Source of the DNA: an uncultured Bacteroides sp.
Lineage (GTDB): Bacteria > Bacteroidota > Bacteroidia > Bacteroidales > Bacteroidaceae
Length of the DNA: 64,000 nt
Direction of reading: 5' to 3'
Assembly: GCA_902388495.1 (NCBI GenBank)
Contig: CABMPP010000019.1
Coordinates: 11,923-75,922 of the forward strand
Within the stretch, counting starts at the first letter, position 1. Each line of letters starts with the position of its first letter. The notes beneath the pieces are model-generated. The model did not search any database. It was not told where the DNA came from and saw only the letters and a program-made list of their open reading frames with translations. Shown here in pieces: positions 56,053 to 64,000 of this stretch. Made by a program: the position numbers and the translations under genes.

Positions 56053-57057
56053 TTACTCTTTTCCCATATCCTCAGCTTCCAGCGGTATCCTGTTCCAGTC
56101 CGTGACGGCCAGCGTCAGGTCCACGGGCTTGATTTCCCCGTAGAAGGTCAGCGTGAAGTCGAACTTATACGTCATGCCGGGCAACAACGCTTTCAGGAGG
56201 GATGCCTTGTAGACGGGATAAATCGTTTTCTCCGTATTGTCGCTTTCCGTATATGTGATAGTCATGGCCACGTCGAAGGTCAGCGTGCCGTCTACGGGCA
56301 GCAATACCTTTGCGGGGCTCACGGCGGGGGGCTTGCTGTCCAGCCCGCTACCCGTGAATCCCGAGAAAGCGACGCTGTTGTCGTTTGCTTTGTCAGCGGG
56401 CACCTCCCATGCGGAGCTGTTCAACCGATAGACCAACTCGTGGCGCAAACCTCCTATGGTAATCGATGTTACGGTCAGGCCCGACGGCTTTACGGGCGTG
56501 TTATCCTTGACGGACACCGTGGTAATCACCTGCGACCCCATGCGCTTGAAGGGTTCGGGCAGCTGCACTTCCATCATGTTCTTTCCCGCTTCGGGTTGCA
56601 CCACTACGTTTGTCAGCTTGGTGCACATGAAGTCGTGGTTGTTCTCCACCGTCACTTTTCCTTCGTCATCCGTCTTTGGGTAAGACGCTTCCGAGTTGTA
56701 GGACAGCAGATAAATGTCGTAGCTTCCTCGATACAGCTTCAGGGGACCCGTAGCCGTTCCTCCCGCTTCCACCTTGTATACGGCGTCTCCCAAGGGAGCC
56801 TTGAAGTCCGTCGTCCCTGCGGGGAAGGCGTAGATGCGGATATACTTCCCCGCACTCATATCTTCCGTTGTCTCCGTGCCGTCGGCGCGCGTGGCGCCTC
56901 CGCCCTTGTAGAGCCCGAATTGCAGCAACACGGCTTCTTCCCCGTCGGTGTCCGTTTCCGTCTCCAAGGCGGAATCGCATCCCGCCGCCGCTACGGCCAG
57001 CAGGGCGCAAATTCCCGTTCTTATTTTCAATAATCCGTTTATCATTCCTTTCTTCAT
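56053..57057 (-). CDS. Fimbrillin-clan lipoprotein
   Basis: This is a 334-residue exported protein from MKKGMINGLLKIRTG, signal peptide then AAAGC (lipobox Cys about 27). A fimbrillin-like segment KYIRIYAFPAGTTDFKA (about 72-88) and YDIYLLSYNSEA follow. A carboxypeptidase-like beta-sandwich occupies the second half (TSITIGGLRHELVYRL), ending with MTYKFDFTLTFYGE and TDWNRIPLEAEDM. The ending matches fimbrillins, where the last strand completes the next subunit (the W-x-x family ending). It belongs to the same operon, 19 bp after its upstream neighbour. Assignment to a precise pilin family is not possible by eye. Confidence 0.78.
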   Translation of the reverse strand: MKKGMINGLLKIRTGICALLAVAAAGCDSALETETDTDGEEAVLLQFGLYKGGGATRADGTETTEDMSAGKYIRIYAFPAGTTDFKAPLGDAVYKVEAGGTATGPLKLYRGSYDIYLLSYNSEASYPKTDDEGKVTVENNHDFMCTKLTNVVVQPEAGKNMMEVQLPEPFKRMGSQVITTVSVKDNTPVKPSGLTVTSITIGGLRHELVYRLNSSAWEVPADKANDNSVAFSGFTGSGLDSKPPAVSPAKVLLPVDGTLTFDVAMTITYTESDNTEKTIYPVYKASLLKALLPGMTYKFDFTLTFYGEIKPVDLTLAVTDWNRIPLEAEDMGKE

Positions 57058-57076
57058 ATCTTTCTTCTCCTCGATG

Positions 57077-58042
57077 TTAAATACCGATACCCGTATTCTG
57101 GTTGGCGTCATTTTTCCATTTGTCTATCTTCACTCCCAGCAGGCTTCCGCCTATCTTGTTCACCTGTATGGCATAGGTGTAGTGATGCCCCGCCAGCCAC
57201 TGCACTCCGTCGCCGCTCACTACGGAGGTTTCGAAGACGCGGGCTTCGGTCTCATCGCCCACCTGCACGGTCAGTCGGAACGACAGTTTCTGTTCGGTAC
57301 CCTTCATGGGGGCCACCAGACTGCTGATGTTGGGCGTTTGCGCCTGTGAGGGCAGGTCCAACGGCGTCGCTCCCGTGAGTTCCAGCGAACTCGTCACCGC
57401 CAGTCCTTCCAGCACGCCCGTGGTCAGGTTCATGGTGGCGTTGCTTCCCGTCTGCAGACGTCCCGTGGCGCTCAGAATCTCCACTTTCTTCAGCAGCAGT
57501 TGCTCCTCCACGGCTTTGTTGATGCGGAAGCTCACCTTTGCCAAGGCATGCTTGAGCTCGAAAGCCACCGAACGCTTTCCGTCGTAAGCCGTCACGGGCG
57601 TTCCCGAGTAGAGGTAGTCGGTCTGTGCGGATGCCGTGAAGTTGTCGGGCACCACCTTTACGGGCACGGTATGCCCGCCGCTGCCGCCGTTTGTCACTAC
57701 GAGGTCCGAGGGATAGAAAGCGTAGAGCTTGTCGGGTGTTTCTATGGAGGAATTAATAGAGGGCGGATTCGTTGCCGTCCAGTTTCCGCTTTTATAGGTG
57801 TAGACGGATTGGGCGTTGGATCCCAATGCCGCGTCGGCGTTGTTGGTGGCGTATACGCCCACTTCGGTGAGTTGGGCGGCTCCCAAGGCCGAGGCTCGTG
57901 TGTCGTTGCCGTCGGGCACGGTGACGGATTGCAGCCGCAAGGCTTCCTCAGGCATATTGTCCGTCGTTAACGCCTCGTCTTCCCCGCAGGCCGCGGTCAG
58001 CAGCAGCAGGGAGGCGAGAAGGTATAATTTATTCTTGTTCAT
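57077..58042 (-). CDS. Fimbrillin family lipoprotein (Mfa-like)
   Basis: This pilin-like protein has 321 residues from MNKNKLYLLASLLLLTAAC (lipobox TAAC, Cys 19). Mfa-like features: LTEVGVYATNNADAAL (about 58-73), KLYAFYPSDLVVT (about 104), TDYLYSGTPVTA (about 135-146), VAFELKHALAKVSFRINKA (about 153-171), and GHHYTYAIQVNKIGGSL near the end. These blocks recur in the genes at 59916 and 60958, so the three are close paralogues. In this family a trypsin-like cleavage removes an N-terminal strand before assembly; the Arg in NDTRAS (about 49) is a candidate site by position. Confidence 0.85.
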   Translation of the reverse strand: MNKNKLYLLASLLLLTAACGEDEALTTDNMPEEALRLQSVTVPDGNDTRASALGAAQLTEVGVYATNNADAALGSNAQSVYTYKSGNWTATNPPSINSSIETPDKLYAFYPSDLVVTNGGSGGHTVPVKVVPDNFTASAQTDYLYSGTPVTAYDGKRSVAFELKHALAKVSFRINKAVEEQLLLKKVEILSATGRLQTGSNATMNLTTGVLEGLAVTSSLELTGATPLDLPSQAQTPNISSLVAPMKGTEQKLSFRLTVQVGDETEARVFETSVVSGDGVQWLAGHHYTYAIQVNKIGGSLLGVKIDKWKNDANQNTGIGI

Positions 58043-58055
58043 AGCGGTAAGTTTG

Positions 58056-58949
58056 TTAAATGGCATCTCCCATGTCGACTTCTTTTTCTGCAGTGAAGTC
58101 TTTCACTTTTATGCTGTTCAATATCAGTTCGGTGGTGGAGGTGAAGGTGTACAGGTATTCGTGTCCCGCTTGCAGGGAAAAGGCGGTGCCGTCGGGGTTG
58201 GCTGCTCCTTTTTCCTCATAAATTTGGGTGGTCGTCGTTCCGCCCACCTTTTTTGTGACTTTGATGGTGAAGGTCGAGATGCCTGTCTTGAATATTCCCG
58301 TATACGTGTGGAGTCGCTTTTCTTTGGAGGTACACAGCAGCTGCACGATATCGGCCTTCTTCTTTGCCGCTCCTTCTATCGTTTCCGTTCCCGTTTCCGT
58401 ACAAACCCCCGTTCCCGAGATTTCGGCACCTACGGCTTCGGTGTCTTCTTTGTAGGTTACCACAATGGTAATCTTTGCCGCTGCGGGTGCGAATTGAAAC
58501 TTTACGCGGTTGCCCGTGGCCTTGGCTTCGGCTTTCAGCTGATTGCTCTGCCAGAAGCGGGTCGGTGTGGTCTGGTCGGAGAGGATTGCGTTGAAGTCCA
58601 CGGGATAGGTGGCGGTAAAGGTTTCGCCATCCGAGGCGAGCAGTTGGGTGTCTATATTGTCCACTATCCAGCCGTTCGTGCCTTTATGATAGCCGACGGC
58701 TTTGTCGGCACCATCCGTTGTTTTGTAGATATGAATCTTGTCTCCCGTCTCGAATCTATTTTTGTCGTAGTCGTCGGCATGAGGGTCTTCGACAGATTCG
58801 CCAGCACGTGTGTGCCCTCCCGCAATGTCCGCCGAAACTTCCAGCGGCAGGGCAGGCAGGTCGTCGTCCTGCGTGCTGCATGATGACGGTACGATGCACA
58901 ATGCCGACACGATGCACGGCAGGATAAAATGTATATACTTCTTTTTCAT
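58056..58949 (-). CDS. Fimbrillin family lipoprotein (ILSDQ subgroup)
   Basis: This exported protein has 297 residues, signal FILPCIVSALCIVPSSC (lipobox SSC, Cys about 24). The mature N-terminus is Asp-rich with HTRAGES as a possible processing site. Shared blocks with the next gene upstream (58976-59899): RFETGDKIHIYK (about 62), FTATYPVDFNAILSDQTTPT (about 107-126) and FWQSNQL, then GHEYLYTFTSTTELIL near the end. The pair is therefore a tandem duplication. GDKI and ILSDQ identify the pair as one fimbrillin subgroup. It lies 13 bp before the next gene. Confidence 0.83.
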   Translation of the reverse strand: MKKKYIHFILPCIVSALCIVPSSCSTQDDDLPALPLEVSADIAGGHTRAGESVEDPHADDYDKNRFETGDKIHIYKTTDGADKAVGYHKGTNGWIVDNIDTQLLASDGETFTATYPVDFNAILSDQTTPTRFWQSNQLKAEAKATGNRVKFQFAPAAAKITIVVTYKEDTEAVGAEISGTGVCTETGTETIEGAAKKKADIVQLLCTSKEKRLHTYTGIFKTGISTFTIKVTKKVGGTTTTQIYEEKGAANPDGTAFSLQAGHEYLYTFTSTTELILNSIKVKDFTAEKEVDMGDAI

Positions 58950-58975
58950 TGTCTTTTCATTTCTTAAATCACCAA

Positions 58976-59899
58976 TCACTTATTAAACCCTCCTTCGTAG
59001 CGCGATTCCGATGCCCATCCCTTTATCTCTTCGCCTGTGGCGACGAGGATGTCGTTCCTGATATTCAGGGTGTAGGTGTAGTGGTTTCCCGCTTGCATTC
59101 CGCAGGTTATGTCGGCCGTATAGGTGGTTCCGTTCGCGTCGGTCACGGAGATGTGGATGGTGGTGGGGGCGGGGTTGGTGTCCGTTGCCGTATTCTTGGG
59201 AAAGATAACGGCATGCCAGGTAAGCTCTGCCGCTACGGGGCGCAGCATTTGTATAGCTTCGTCGGTACTTGTCGTTTCGCTTGTTCCTGTGCGCAGCCCT
59301 TTGCCTTTCACGCTCATTTGCGTGAAGACGGGGGCATCCGTCTCCGTGGGATGCGTGAACTTCAAGGTCAGTTTCACGTTCTCGTGATTGAAGGCGTTGC
59401 CGTCCGTGAAGCTCACCGTGGTGCTGATGACGGGCACTTTGGGGGTGCGCAGCAGGTTACTCATCAGGAAGTTCTCCGCTGTGGACTGGTCGGACAGTAT
59501 GCTGTTGTAGCCTGTGGGGAACTCGGCCTGAAAGGAGGTGGCTGGCAGGAAGCTCAAGGGCGTGCTTTCCGTGGGGACGTCCCATTTGCCGTCGCTCGTC
59601 AGGGTATAGGCTGTGGAGACGAGCGGTTTCTCTGCCTCGCCGCGGTAGCAACTGATGGAGATTTTGTCGCCGCTTTGGAACACACTGCGGTCGTAGGTTT
59701 CGACGTCGATGTCGGCGAGGGTGGCAATGTCGTTTTCCGCCCGTGTTTCAGGGCTTTCGTCCGACGTGCGGGCTATCTCGGCTCGGAAGGTCATGGGGGT
59801 ACCTTCGGGAATCGCGGTTCTTTCATCGTCATGATCCGTACAGGCGGCGAGCGACAGTAGCAGACAGAGGACGGCGGCAGGTTTCAAATTCGTTCTCAT
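58976..59899 (-). CDS. Fimbrillin family lipoprotein (ILSDQ subgroup)
   Basis: This is a 307-residue exported protein from MRTNLKPAAVLCLLLSLAAC (lipobox LAAC, Cys 20). It shares SVFQSGDKISISCYRGEAE (about 71-89), FQAEFPTGYNSILSDQSTAE (about 122-141) and NFLMSNLL with the 58056-58949 protein, and ends in NHYTYTLNIRNDILV. These are fimbrillin-type blocks; the N-L-L region corresponds to the paralogue's NQL. TRAEND (about 53) is a candidate processing site. Spacing to the next gene is 26 bp. Confidence 0.83.
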   Translation of the reverse strand: MRTNLKPAAVLCLLLSLAACTDHDDERTAIPEGTPMTFRAEIARTSDESPETRAENDIATLADIDVETYDRSVFQSGDKISISCYRGEAEKPLVSTAYTLTSDGKWDVPTESTPLSFLPATSFQAEFPTGYNSILSDQSTAENFLMSNLLRTPKVPVISTTVSFTDGNAFNHENVKLTLKFTHPTETDAPVFTQMSVKGKGLRTGTSETTSTDEAIQMLRPVAAELTWHAVIFPKNTATDTNPAPTTIHISVTDANGTTYTADITCGMQAGNHYTYTLNIRNDILVATGEEIKGWASESRYEGGFNK

Positions 59900-59915
59900 A
59901 ATTAATCACTAATCA

Positions 59916-60956
59916 TTATTCTATGGAGGGGGGCATCTCGGTGGGATTCTCACCCTTATTACCCTCATTCCACTTATTGATGGTCACACTCTCAATGGTA
60001 ACCTTGCTCGCGTCCAGCACGAGGTTGTAGGTGTAGAAGCGGCCTTTCTCCCATGCTTGGTTGAAGAAGTCCTTAGGGGTGACGGAGAGGGTACGGTTGT
60101 TGTTGTCATTGAGCTCTTCGCCCAGCACGAGGCTTAGGGTGACGGTATTGTCTGTTGTGACGGGTTTTGGAGCTACGAGGCCGTAAGCCACGGGGGTCGG
60201 GGTGCCGTTCTTGCCCGGTAGCTGCGGGGTGGCGGTGGCTTTGAAGGACAGTTTGCTGCAGGCGGTCAGTGACAGAGTACCGTCGTTCAGTTGCATGGTG
60301 CCGTCTCCCGCTCTGAAAAGGTTCGTTCCGTCTAGGCTGACGCTTTTCACGAAGTCGTATTGGTCGTCGGACGGGCGGCTCGGAGCGTATTTTATGGTGA
60401 AGATGATTCGGGAGAGGGCGTGCTGCAGGTAGATAGCGGGGGTATTGGCGGTGCTGCTTACGCTGATGGCGTCAGCCTGTCCCGGGGTATTGCTGGCGGA
60501 ACCGTACAGGTAATCGACGGTTGAGCAGGCGATGGTGCTTGCGCCGTCAAAGTTCTGTGTGGCGGGGATGCTGACCGGTACGGTGGGGGCTTCGGGTGCA
60601 TTCCCGGTAACGGTCAGATTGGAAGGGGAGCAGGCATACAGCCTGCCTTCCGTGGCGTTGACGTAGAATGTAGGGGTGGTAGTCCAGGGCTGGCCTGCGG
60701 TTGCAGGAGCGCTGAATACTGCCGCAGCGGGTGCTCCGGGATAAGCTGTATTGTCTGCTGCACGGGTCACGTAGATGCTGATGGTGCTTATCTGGTCGTC
60801 ACCTGTACCAATGCCGTTCACGATGGAACGGCTGGTGGCAGCAGTCGTGATGTTGGGTTGCAGTGCCACGCGCGTACTGTCTTCAAGCGGAGATGTTTCT
60901 CCGTTACATCCCCCCAGGATAAGGGGGATGCAGAGGAGGATAAGGGGGGATTTCAT
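59916..60956 (-). CDS. Fimbrillin family lipoprotein (Mfa-like)
   Basis: This is a 346-residue exported protein, signal MKSPLILLCIPLILGGC (lipobox LGGC, Cys 17). Mfa-like blocks: ISTISIYVTRAADNTAYPG (about 56), RLYACSPSNLTVT (about 105), VDYLYGSASNTPGQADAISV (about 147-166), IYLQHALSRIIFTIKYAP (about 174-191) and GRFYTYNLVLDASKV (about 308). It resembles the proteins at 57077 and 60958 block by block. TSRSIVNG (about 41) may be the processing site. It starts only one base after the preceding stop codon, implying coupling. Confidence 0.85.
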   Translation of the reverse strand: MKSPLILLCIPLILGGCNGETSPLEDSTRVALQPNITTAATSRSIVNGIGTGDDQISTISIYVTRAADNTAYPGAPAAAVFSAPATAGQPWTTTPTFYVNATEGRLYACSPSNLTVTGNAPEAPTVPVSIPATQNFDGASTIACSTVDYLYGSASNTPGQADAISVSSTANTPAIYLQHALSRIIFTIKYAPSRPSDDQYDFVKSVSLDGTNLFRAGDGTMQLNDGTLSLTACSKLSFKATATPQLPGKNGTPTPVAYGLVAPKPVTTDNTVTLSLVLGEELNDNNNRTLSVTPKDFFNQAWEKGRFYTYNLVLDASKVTIESVTINKWNEGNKGENPTEMPPSIE

Positions 60957-60957
60957 A

Positions 60958-62133
60958 TTACTGAATGTTTAGGTCTCCATCGACAACGACTTCGCTCCAA
61001 GCGGTAACTTCCACTTTGCTGATGGTGAGTTCAGTACCGCTCAAATTTACGGTGTAGAGGTAGTTTTTGCCGGGCAATAAGTGGCCGCTATTACCGCTAT
61101 CTGTATTTGTAGGCGCTGTCAACGTTGTTGTGTACTTGGTATTATCGATCGTGAAGGTTACTCCTATAGTGCTTCCAATCGAAGCAGTGGTAGGCAGTAC
61201 CAGGATGCTGAACTTTTTGGCGTCTGCAGCGGTCTCGGGTATGGTATAACCTTCATTTCCAATGGTGCGTATATAAGTTGCGGCCGTAGTACTGGGAGTG
61301 ATTTCACCATCAGCTATCTTCATCGTACCTGTGGCTGCTGTTGCAGTTTCTTCTGTTTCTTTTGTCTCTTCTGTTGTTGTTGGTATTGAGGCACTGGAAT
61401 CATTATACTTCATTACTATTTTCGTCAATTTACCATCTCCCATATAGGTATTACCCTTGTATACACGGAAACTAATCATAGAAAGGGCATGATTCATGGT
61501 GAGCTCAATGCTACTTTGTCCCGATGCGTTACTTGCTTTTTTTGAAGTGGCATACATATAGTCTGTTTCTCCCGGAGCGGCGGCAATGGGTTTCTCGGTG
61601 GCACTGCTGGGGGCTGTAATATCATTGGCCTGACCATCGGCATTATCCGCAGGGGTGATTGTTCCTTCAGCCAGGGTGCTGACGTTGATTGTGGAAGAGG
61701 TTGAAAAGTCTCCGCTGATAGAGATTGGGGTAGTGCCCATGCTACCGTCTGTTGTATTTATCTGGTATGCCGGATAATAAGCATAGATCGTAGCTTCTGC
61801 ATTGGTCAGGTAAATCTTGGGTGTGCCATTGTTTTCCCAACCACTACCATCATTTTTTTGCGTATATATCGCATGGTTGTTATTCTTCGCTGCCGTATAG
61901 TCGTCTCCTGTAGCATACACCACTACATTCTGCATCACATTTGTCCCTGTTCCGCTCTGTGTCCCTCCCTGTATTACGCTGCGTGTGGCCGCTACTTTGG
62001 GTGATATCCGCAGTTCTATCGGTTCGTTATTCTCCGTTTCTGCGGCATCGTTGCCCTCGCATCCCATAGCGAGCATCATGCAAGGCAGCGCCAGGGATAA
62101 ACGCCACAAATTTTTACTCAGTCTTTTCATCAT
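60958..62133 (-). CDS. Fimbrillin family lipoprotein (Mfa-like)
   Basis: From MMKRLSKNLWRLSLALP the protein has 391 residues; a GTG 34 codons earlier would add a non-signal sequence and overlap the previous gene, so it is rejected. The signal ends in LAMGC (Cys about 25). Blocks: VVVYATGDDYTAAKN (about 70), TIYAYYPAYQINTTDG (about 115), ETDYMYATSKKASN (about 187), ELTMNHALSMISFRVYKG (about 206-223), and GKNYLYTVNLSGTEL near the C-terminus. It carries a Thr/Glu-rich insertion (about 250-265) absent in its paralogues. ATRSVIQGG (about 49) is a possible processing site. Confidence 0.85.
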   Translation of the reverse strand: MMKRLSKNLWRLSLALPCMMLAMGCEGNDAAETENNEPIELRISPKVAATRSVIQGGTQSGTGTNVMQNVVVYATGDDYTAAKNNNHAIYTQKNDGSGWENNGTPKIYLTNAEATIYAYYPAYQINTTDGSMGTTPISISGDFSTSSTINVSTLAEGTITPADNADGQANDITAPSSATEKPIAAAPGETDYMYATSKKASNASGQSSIELTMNHALSMISFRVYKGNTYMGDGKLTKIVMKYNDSSASIPTTTEETKETEETATAATGTMKIADGEITPSTTAATYIRTIGNEGYTIPETAADAKKFSILVLPTTASIGSTIGVTFTIDNTKYTTTLTAPTNTDSGNSGHLLPGKNYLYTVNLSGTELTISKVEVTAWSEVVVDGDLNIQ

Positions 62134-62186
62134 TATGTGTTTTTTTATCTGTTTATTATTATTGTAAGTTAATTCTATTCTTGATT

Positions 62187-63212
62187 TCAGTCCCTGTCTC
62201 CTATCCCCAGATCCCCTGCATCTACCAGCTCCCACGGTTCCACTGTGATGGAGGTGATGGAAAGGGTATAGTCGGAAAGGGTCAGAGTCACTACATGCGA
62301 CATGCCTGCCTTCAGTATTCCCGAAGATTGGTCTTCGCCGTATGTAATCTTCACATTGTTATAAGTTCCCGTGGACGTTTCCACGGTCAGTGTATATTCA
62401 GCGCCTGCACTTCCGTCCAGTGGTGGCAACATCAGGTTGCCCAGCTCTACGGGGGTAGTGCTCGCAACTTCATTATTGCCATTTTCAGGCTCCAGCGACA
62501 AACCGTTTGTACTTCCGGAAGGTGTACTGAATGCGGGTTCTCCCGTTGCTAGCGGAACTACCGCCTGCGTCTTGGCTTCGTTTACGGTTATTTTCAGGAT
62601 CTTCACCGGCAAGCCTCCGTCTTTCTTCTTGCATGCCTTGAAACGTATTCGGGTCAGCAGGTGGTTGAATGTAAGCGGCTTGTTCTTCTCCGACATTGTA
62701 TTGCCGTAAAAGCGTTCTCCGTCCCATTTGCACCCTCGTAACTCGCTGACATAGAGCAGGTCTTGCTGCCCGGTCAGGGCGTAAGTCGCGGCACCGTCCG
62801 TAGGCGCAGTCACCGGAGCCCAGGCCACCAGATATAGATAATCGCCATAAAGGGGATAAACGGGAGCGGCTTTGCCGCCCTCCGTATTCCATGTCATACC
62901 TCCCGATTTATCCACATCTGCCGTCCATATCCCTTCCTTTTCTCCGGTCAGCGAGGCGTACTGTCCGCTTGCAGAGGCAAAGGCAACGGAAGCCTTAAAT
63001 GCTTCTTCCGGCTCGGTGCGGGTCAGGGCGACGGTGTCTTCGAGTGCACCGCCCCGGGCGAATAGCTGCACGGGTACGGCTTCCTCCACCGGATACACCT
63101 CGCTGCTGTCGCTGTCGCTGTCCGTGCACCCCGCTGCAATCCCCGCAATCCCTGCAAAGGCCAGTAACCGGTAAACCTGCAAAAGCGTCTTTAGTTTCCG
63201 TTTCATCATCAT
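62187..63212 (-). CDS. Fimbrillin family lipoprotein (GQQD subgroup)
   Basis: This is a 341-residue exported protein, signal ending GIAGIAAGC (Cys about 29), followed by an Asp/Ser run (TDSDSDSSEVYP). Blocks: ALTGQQDLLYVSELRG (about 145-160), KPLTFNHLLTRIRFKACKK (about 179-197) and SHVVTLTLSDYTLSITSITVEPWE near the end. The GQQD plus FNHL pattern is shared with the partial gene at 63231, so these two form another related pair. ALTRTEPEE (about 62) may hold the processing Arg. It follows the partial gene by 18 bp. Confidence 0.84.
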   Translation of the reverse strand: MMMKRKLKTLLQVYRLLAFAGIAGIAAGCTDSDSDSSEVYPVEEAVPVQLFARGGALEDTVALTRTEPEEAFKASVAFASASGQYASLTGEKEGIWTADVDKSGGMTWNTEGGKAAPVYPLYGDYLYLVAWAPVTAPTDGAATYALTGQQDLLYVSELRGCKWDGERFYGNTMSEKNKPLTFNHLLTRIRFKACKKKDGGLPVKILKITVNEAKTQAVVPLATGEPAFSTPSGSTNGLSLEPENGNNEVASTTPVELGNLMLPPLDGSAGAEYTLTVETSTGTYNNVKITYGEDQSSGILKAGMSHVVTLTLSDYTLSITSITVEPWELVDAGDLGIGDRD

Positions 63213-63230
63213 GATGCAAATTCAGGCGGG

Positions 63231-64000
63231 TTAGTCTAAATCGGCAGAACCTGCGGCTCCTTCCTTCCACGGGGTTACAGTAGCCGTAGCTGTAACGGTT
63301 GCAGCGTCCGAAGCTGTTTCCGGTTCCTTCACGTCCAGGGTAATCAGATGCGCTTTGGCCGTTTCTGTTATTAAATCGTCATTGCCATTCTTAATGGTGA
63401 CATTGGTAAAGGTCAGGTCGGCACCGCCTACGGTCATTGTTACATCCACCTTTACACTGTTGCCACCTTTAATCATTACCGAGGAGCCGACACCGGCGGG
63501 AGTTGTCGACACAACCGGGTTCGAAATGCCTGGAATGCTTAAAGCAGAAGTCGCGTCCGTCCAGGAGACAGTGCCGTCTGCTGCATCTACCGTTTGGGGA
63601 AGTTGGACATTCTGGATGGAAATGCTCTTCAGGGAAATGCTCTTCCCACTCCATTCACCGGTGCCGGTGGCTGCTGCAGTCAGTTTCATGGCAAAGCTCA
63701 GTTGCGTGGTGAGGTGGTTGAATGCCAGGTTGATTGAATTTTCCGGAGCACTTTCACTTCCCGCATCCACAGCTGCGGCATACATTACGTCCTGTTGTCC
63801 GTCTATCGTTTTCATGGTTACGATTGTACCGCTGGCTGCTAGATTACCGTCGGGAGCTACGGCTACCAGGTGGGACTTGGTGCTGGAAGAAGTGTTTTCG
63901 TGTACATAATAAAGCGTCGGGTTCAGGGTCACCGTAGCATCTGTACCTGCCTTGAAGGAGGCTGTGGATACATTGGCACGGTCGTTCAATGTTCCGCTTT
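63231..64000 (-). CDS. Fimbrillin family protein, C-terminal part (runs off right edge)
   Basis: The frame is open from the right edge to a stop at 63231-63233, giving about 256 visible codons; the true start and signal peptide lie outside the window. An internal start is not proposed because coding continues upstream without a stop. Visible blocks: PTLYYVHENTSSSTKSHLVA, IDGQQDVMYAAAVDAG and SINLAFNHLTTQLSFAMKLT, then a Ser/Thr/Val-rich second domain ending TVTPWKEGAAGSADLD. These match the neighbouring 62187-63212 protein (GQQD, FNHL, TVxPW). It is the first visible gene of the ten-gene operon. Confidence 0.83.
   Translation of the reverse strand, partial: SGTLNDRANVSTASFKAGTDATVTLNPTLYYVHENTSSSTKSHLVAVAPDGNLAASGTIVTMKTIDGQQDVMYAAAVDAGSESAPENSINLAFNHLTTQLSFAMKLTAAATGTGEWSGKSISLKSISIQNVQLPQTVDAADGTVSWTDATSALSIPGISNPVVSTTPAGVGSSVMIKGGNSVKVDVTMTVGGADLTFTNVTIKNGNDDLITETAKAHLITLDVKEPETASDAATVTATATVTPWKEGAAGSADLD

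Noticed and set aside
60958..62235. Longer start for the fimbrillin gene at a GTG (62235)
   Set aside because: The added 34 residues are Arg/Lys-rich and would push the signal peptide inside. They also overlap the end of the preceding gene; the ATG at 62133 directly begins a good lipoprotein signal.

Overview
The window looks like a chromosomal segment of a gut Bacteroides (Bacteroidota); I cannot name the species. The evidence is: promoters of the Bacteroides type (TAnnTTTG at -7, TTTG at about -33); an UpxY-type NusG paralogue heading a capsule locus; a long array of fimbrillin lipoproteins; an SusE-free but typical set of secreted GH2/esterase enzymes; [FeFe]-hydrogenases with their maturases; and extensive 24-27 bp bidirectional hairpin terminators. 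No tRNA, rRNA, CRISPR array, transposase or phage gene was recognised.

Layout. 1-6.6 kb: housekeeping genes (a partial LysM lipoprotein-like protein, uvrA, a YbaK-type tRNA deacylase, a POT peptide transporter, a GNAT acetyltransferase). 6.6-16.3 kb: a hydrogen-metabolism island. A stand-alone group B [FeFe]-hydrogenase and the maturases hydE, hydG and hydF lie on the plus strand. They converge on a minus-strand operon for a trimeric NAD-linked (probably electron-bifurcating) [FeFe]-hydrogenase. 16.4-18.0 kb: a PadR regulator and a PspC membrane protein with repeated dyads that look like PadR operators. 18.0-33.8 kb: a capsular polysaccharide operon. A consensus promoter and structured leader precede upxY, followed by Wzx, Wzy, glycosyltransferases, sugar-modifying enzymes, an initiating PglC-like transferase and a PglE-like aminotransferase. 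Most of it is much more AT-rich than the flanks.

33.9-42.2 kb (minus): a DUF1460 amidase, an operon of OPT transporter, esterase and GH2 beta-galactosidase, a DUF1573 protein, and an orphan precorrin-2 C20-methyltransferase. 42.3-50.5 kb (plus): AraC regulator, YkgB/RclC-like membrane protein and RclA-like flavoenzyme (an oxidant-defence module), a 22-bp tandem repeat, a class III (iron/heme/corrinoid) ABC importer, and a haem catalase. 50.5-52.1 kb (minus): a predicted ATPase/PD-(D/E)XK protein. 52.2-64.0 kb (minus): ten consecutive fimbrillin-clan lipoproteins in one tight operon, ending in a large probable tip adhesin and running off the right edge.

How it fits together. Three blocks concern the cell surface (LysM, capsule, fimbriae), one concerns fermentative redox balance (two hydrogenases sharing one maturation set), and one concerns oxidant and metal handling (Rcl-like pair, ABC importer, catalase). 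Start codons were moved inward from the longest open frame wherever a signal peptide, a conserved N-terminus or a promoter position favoured it.
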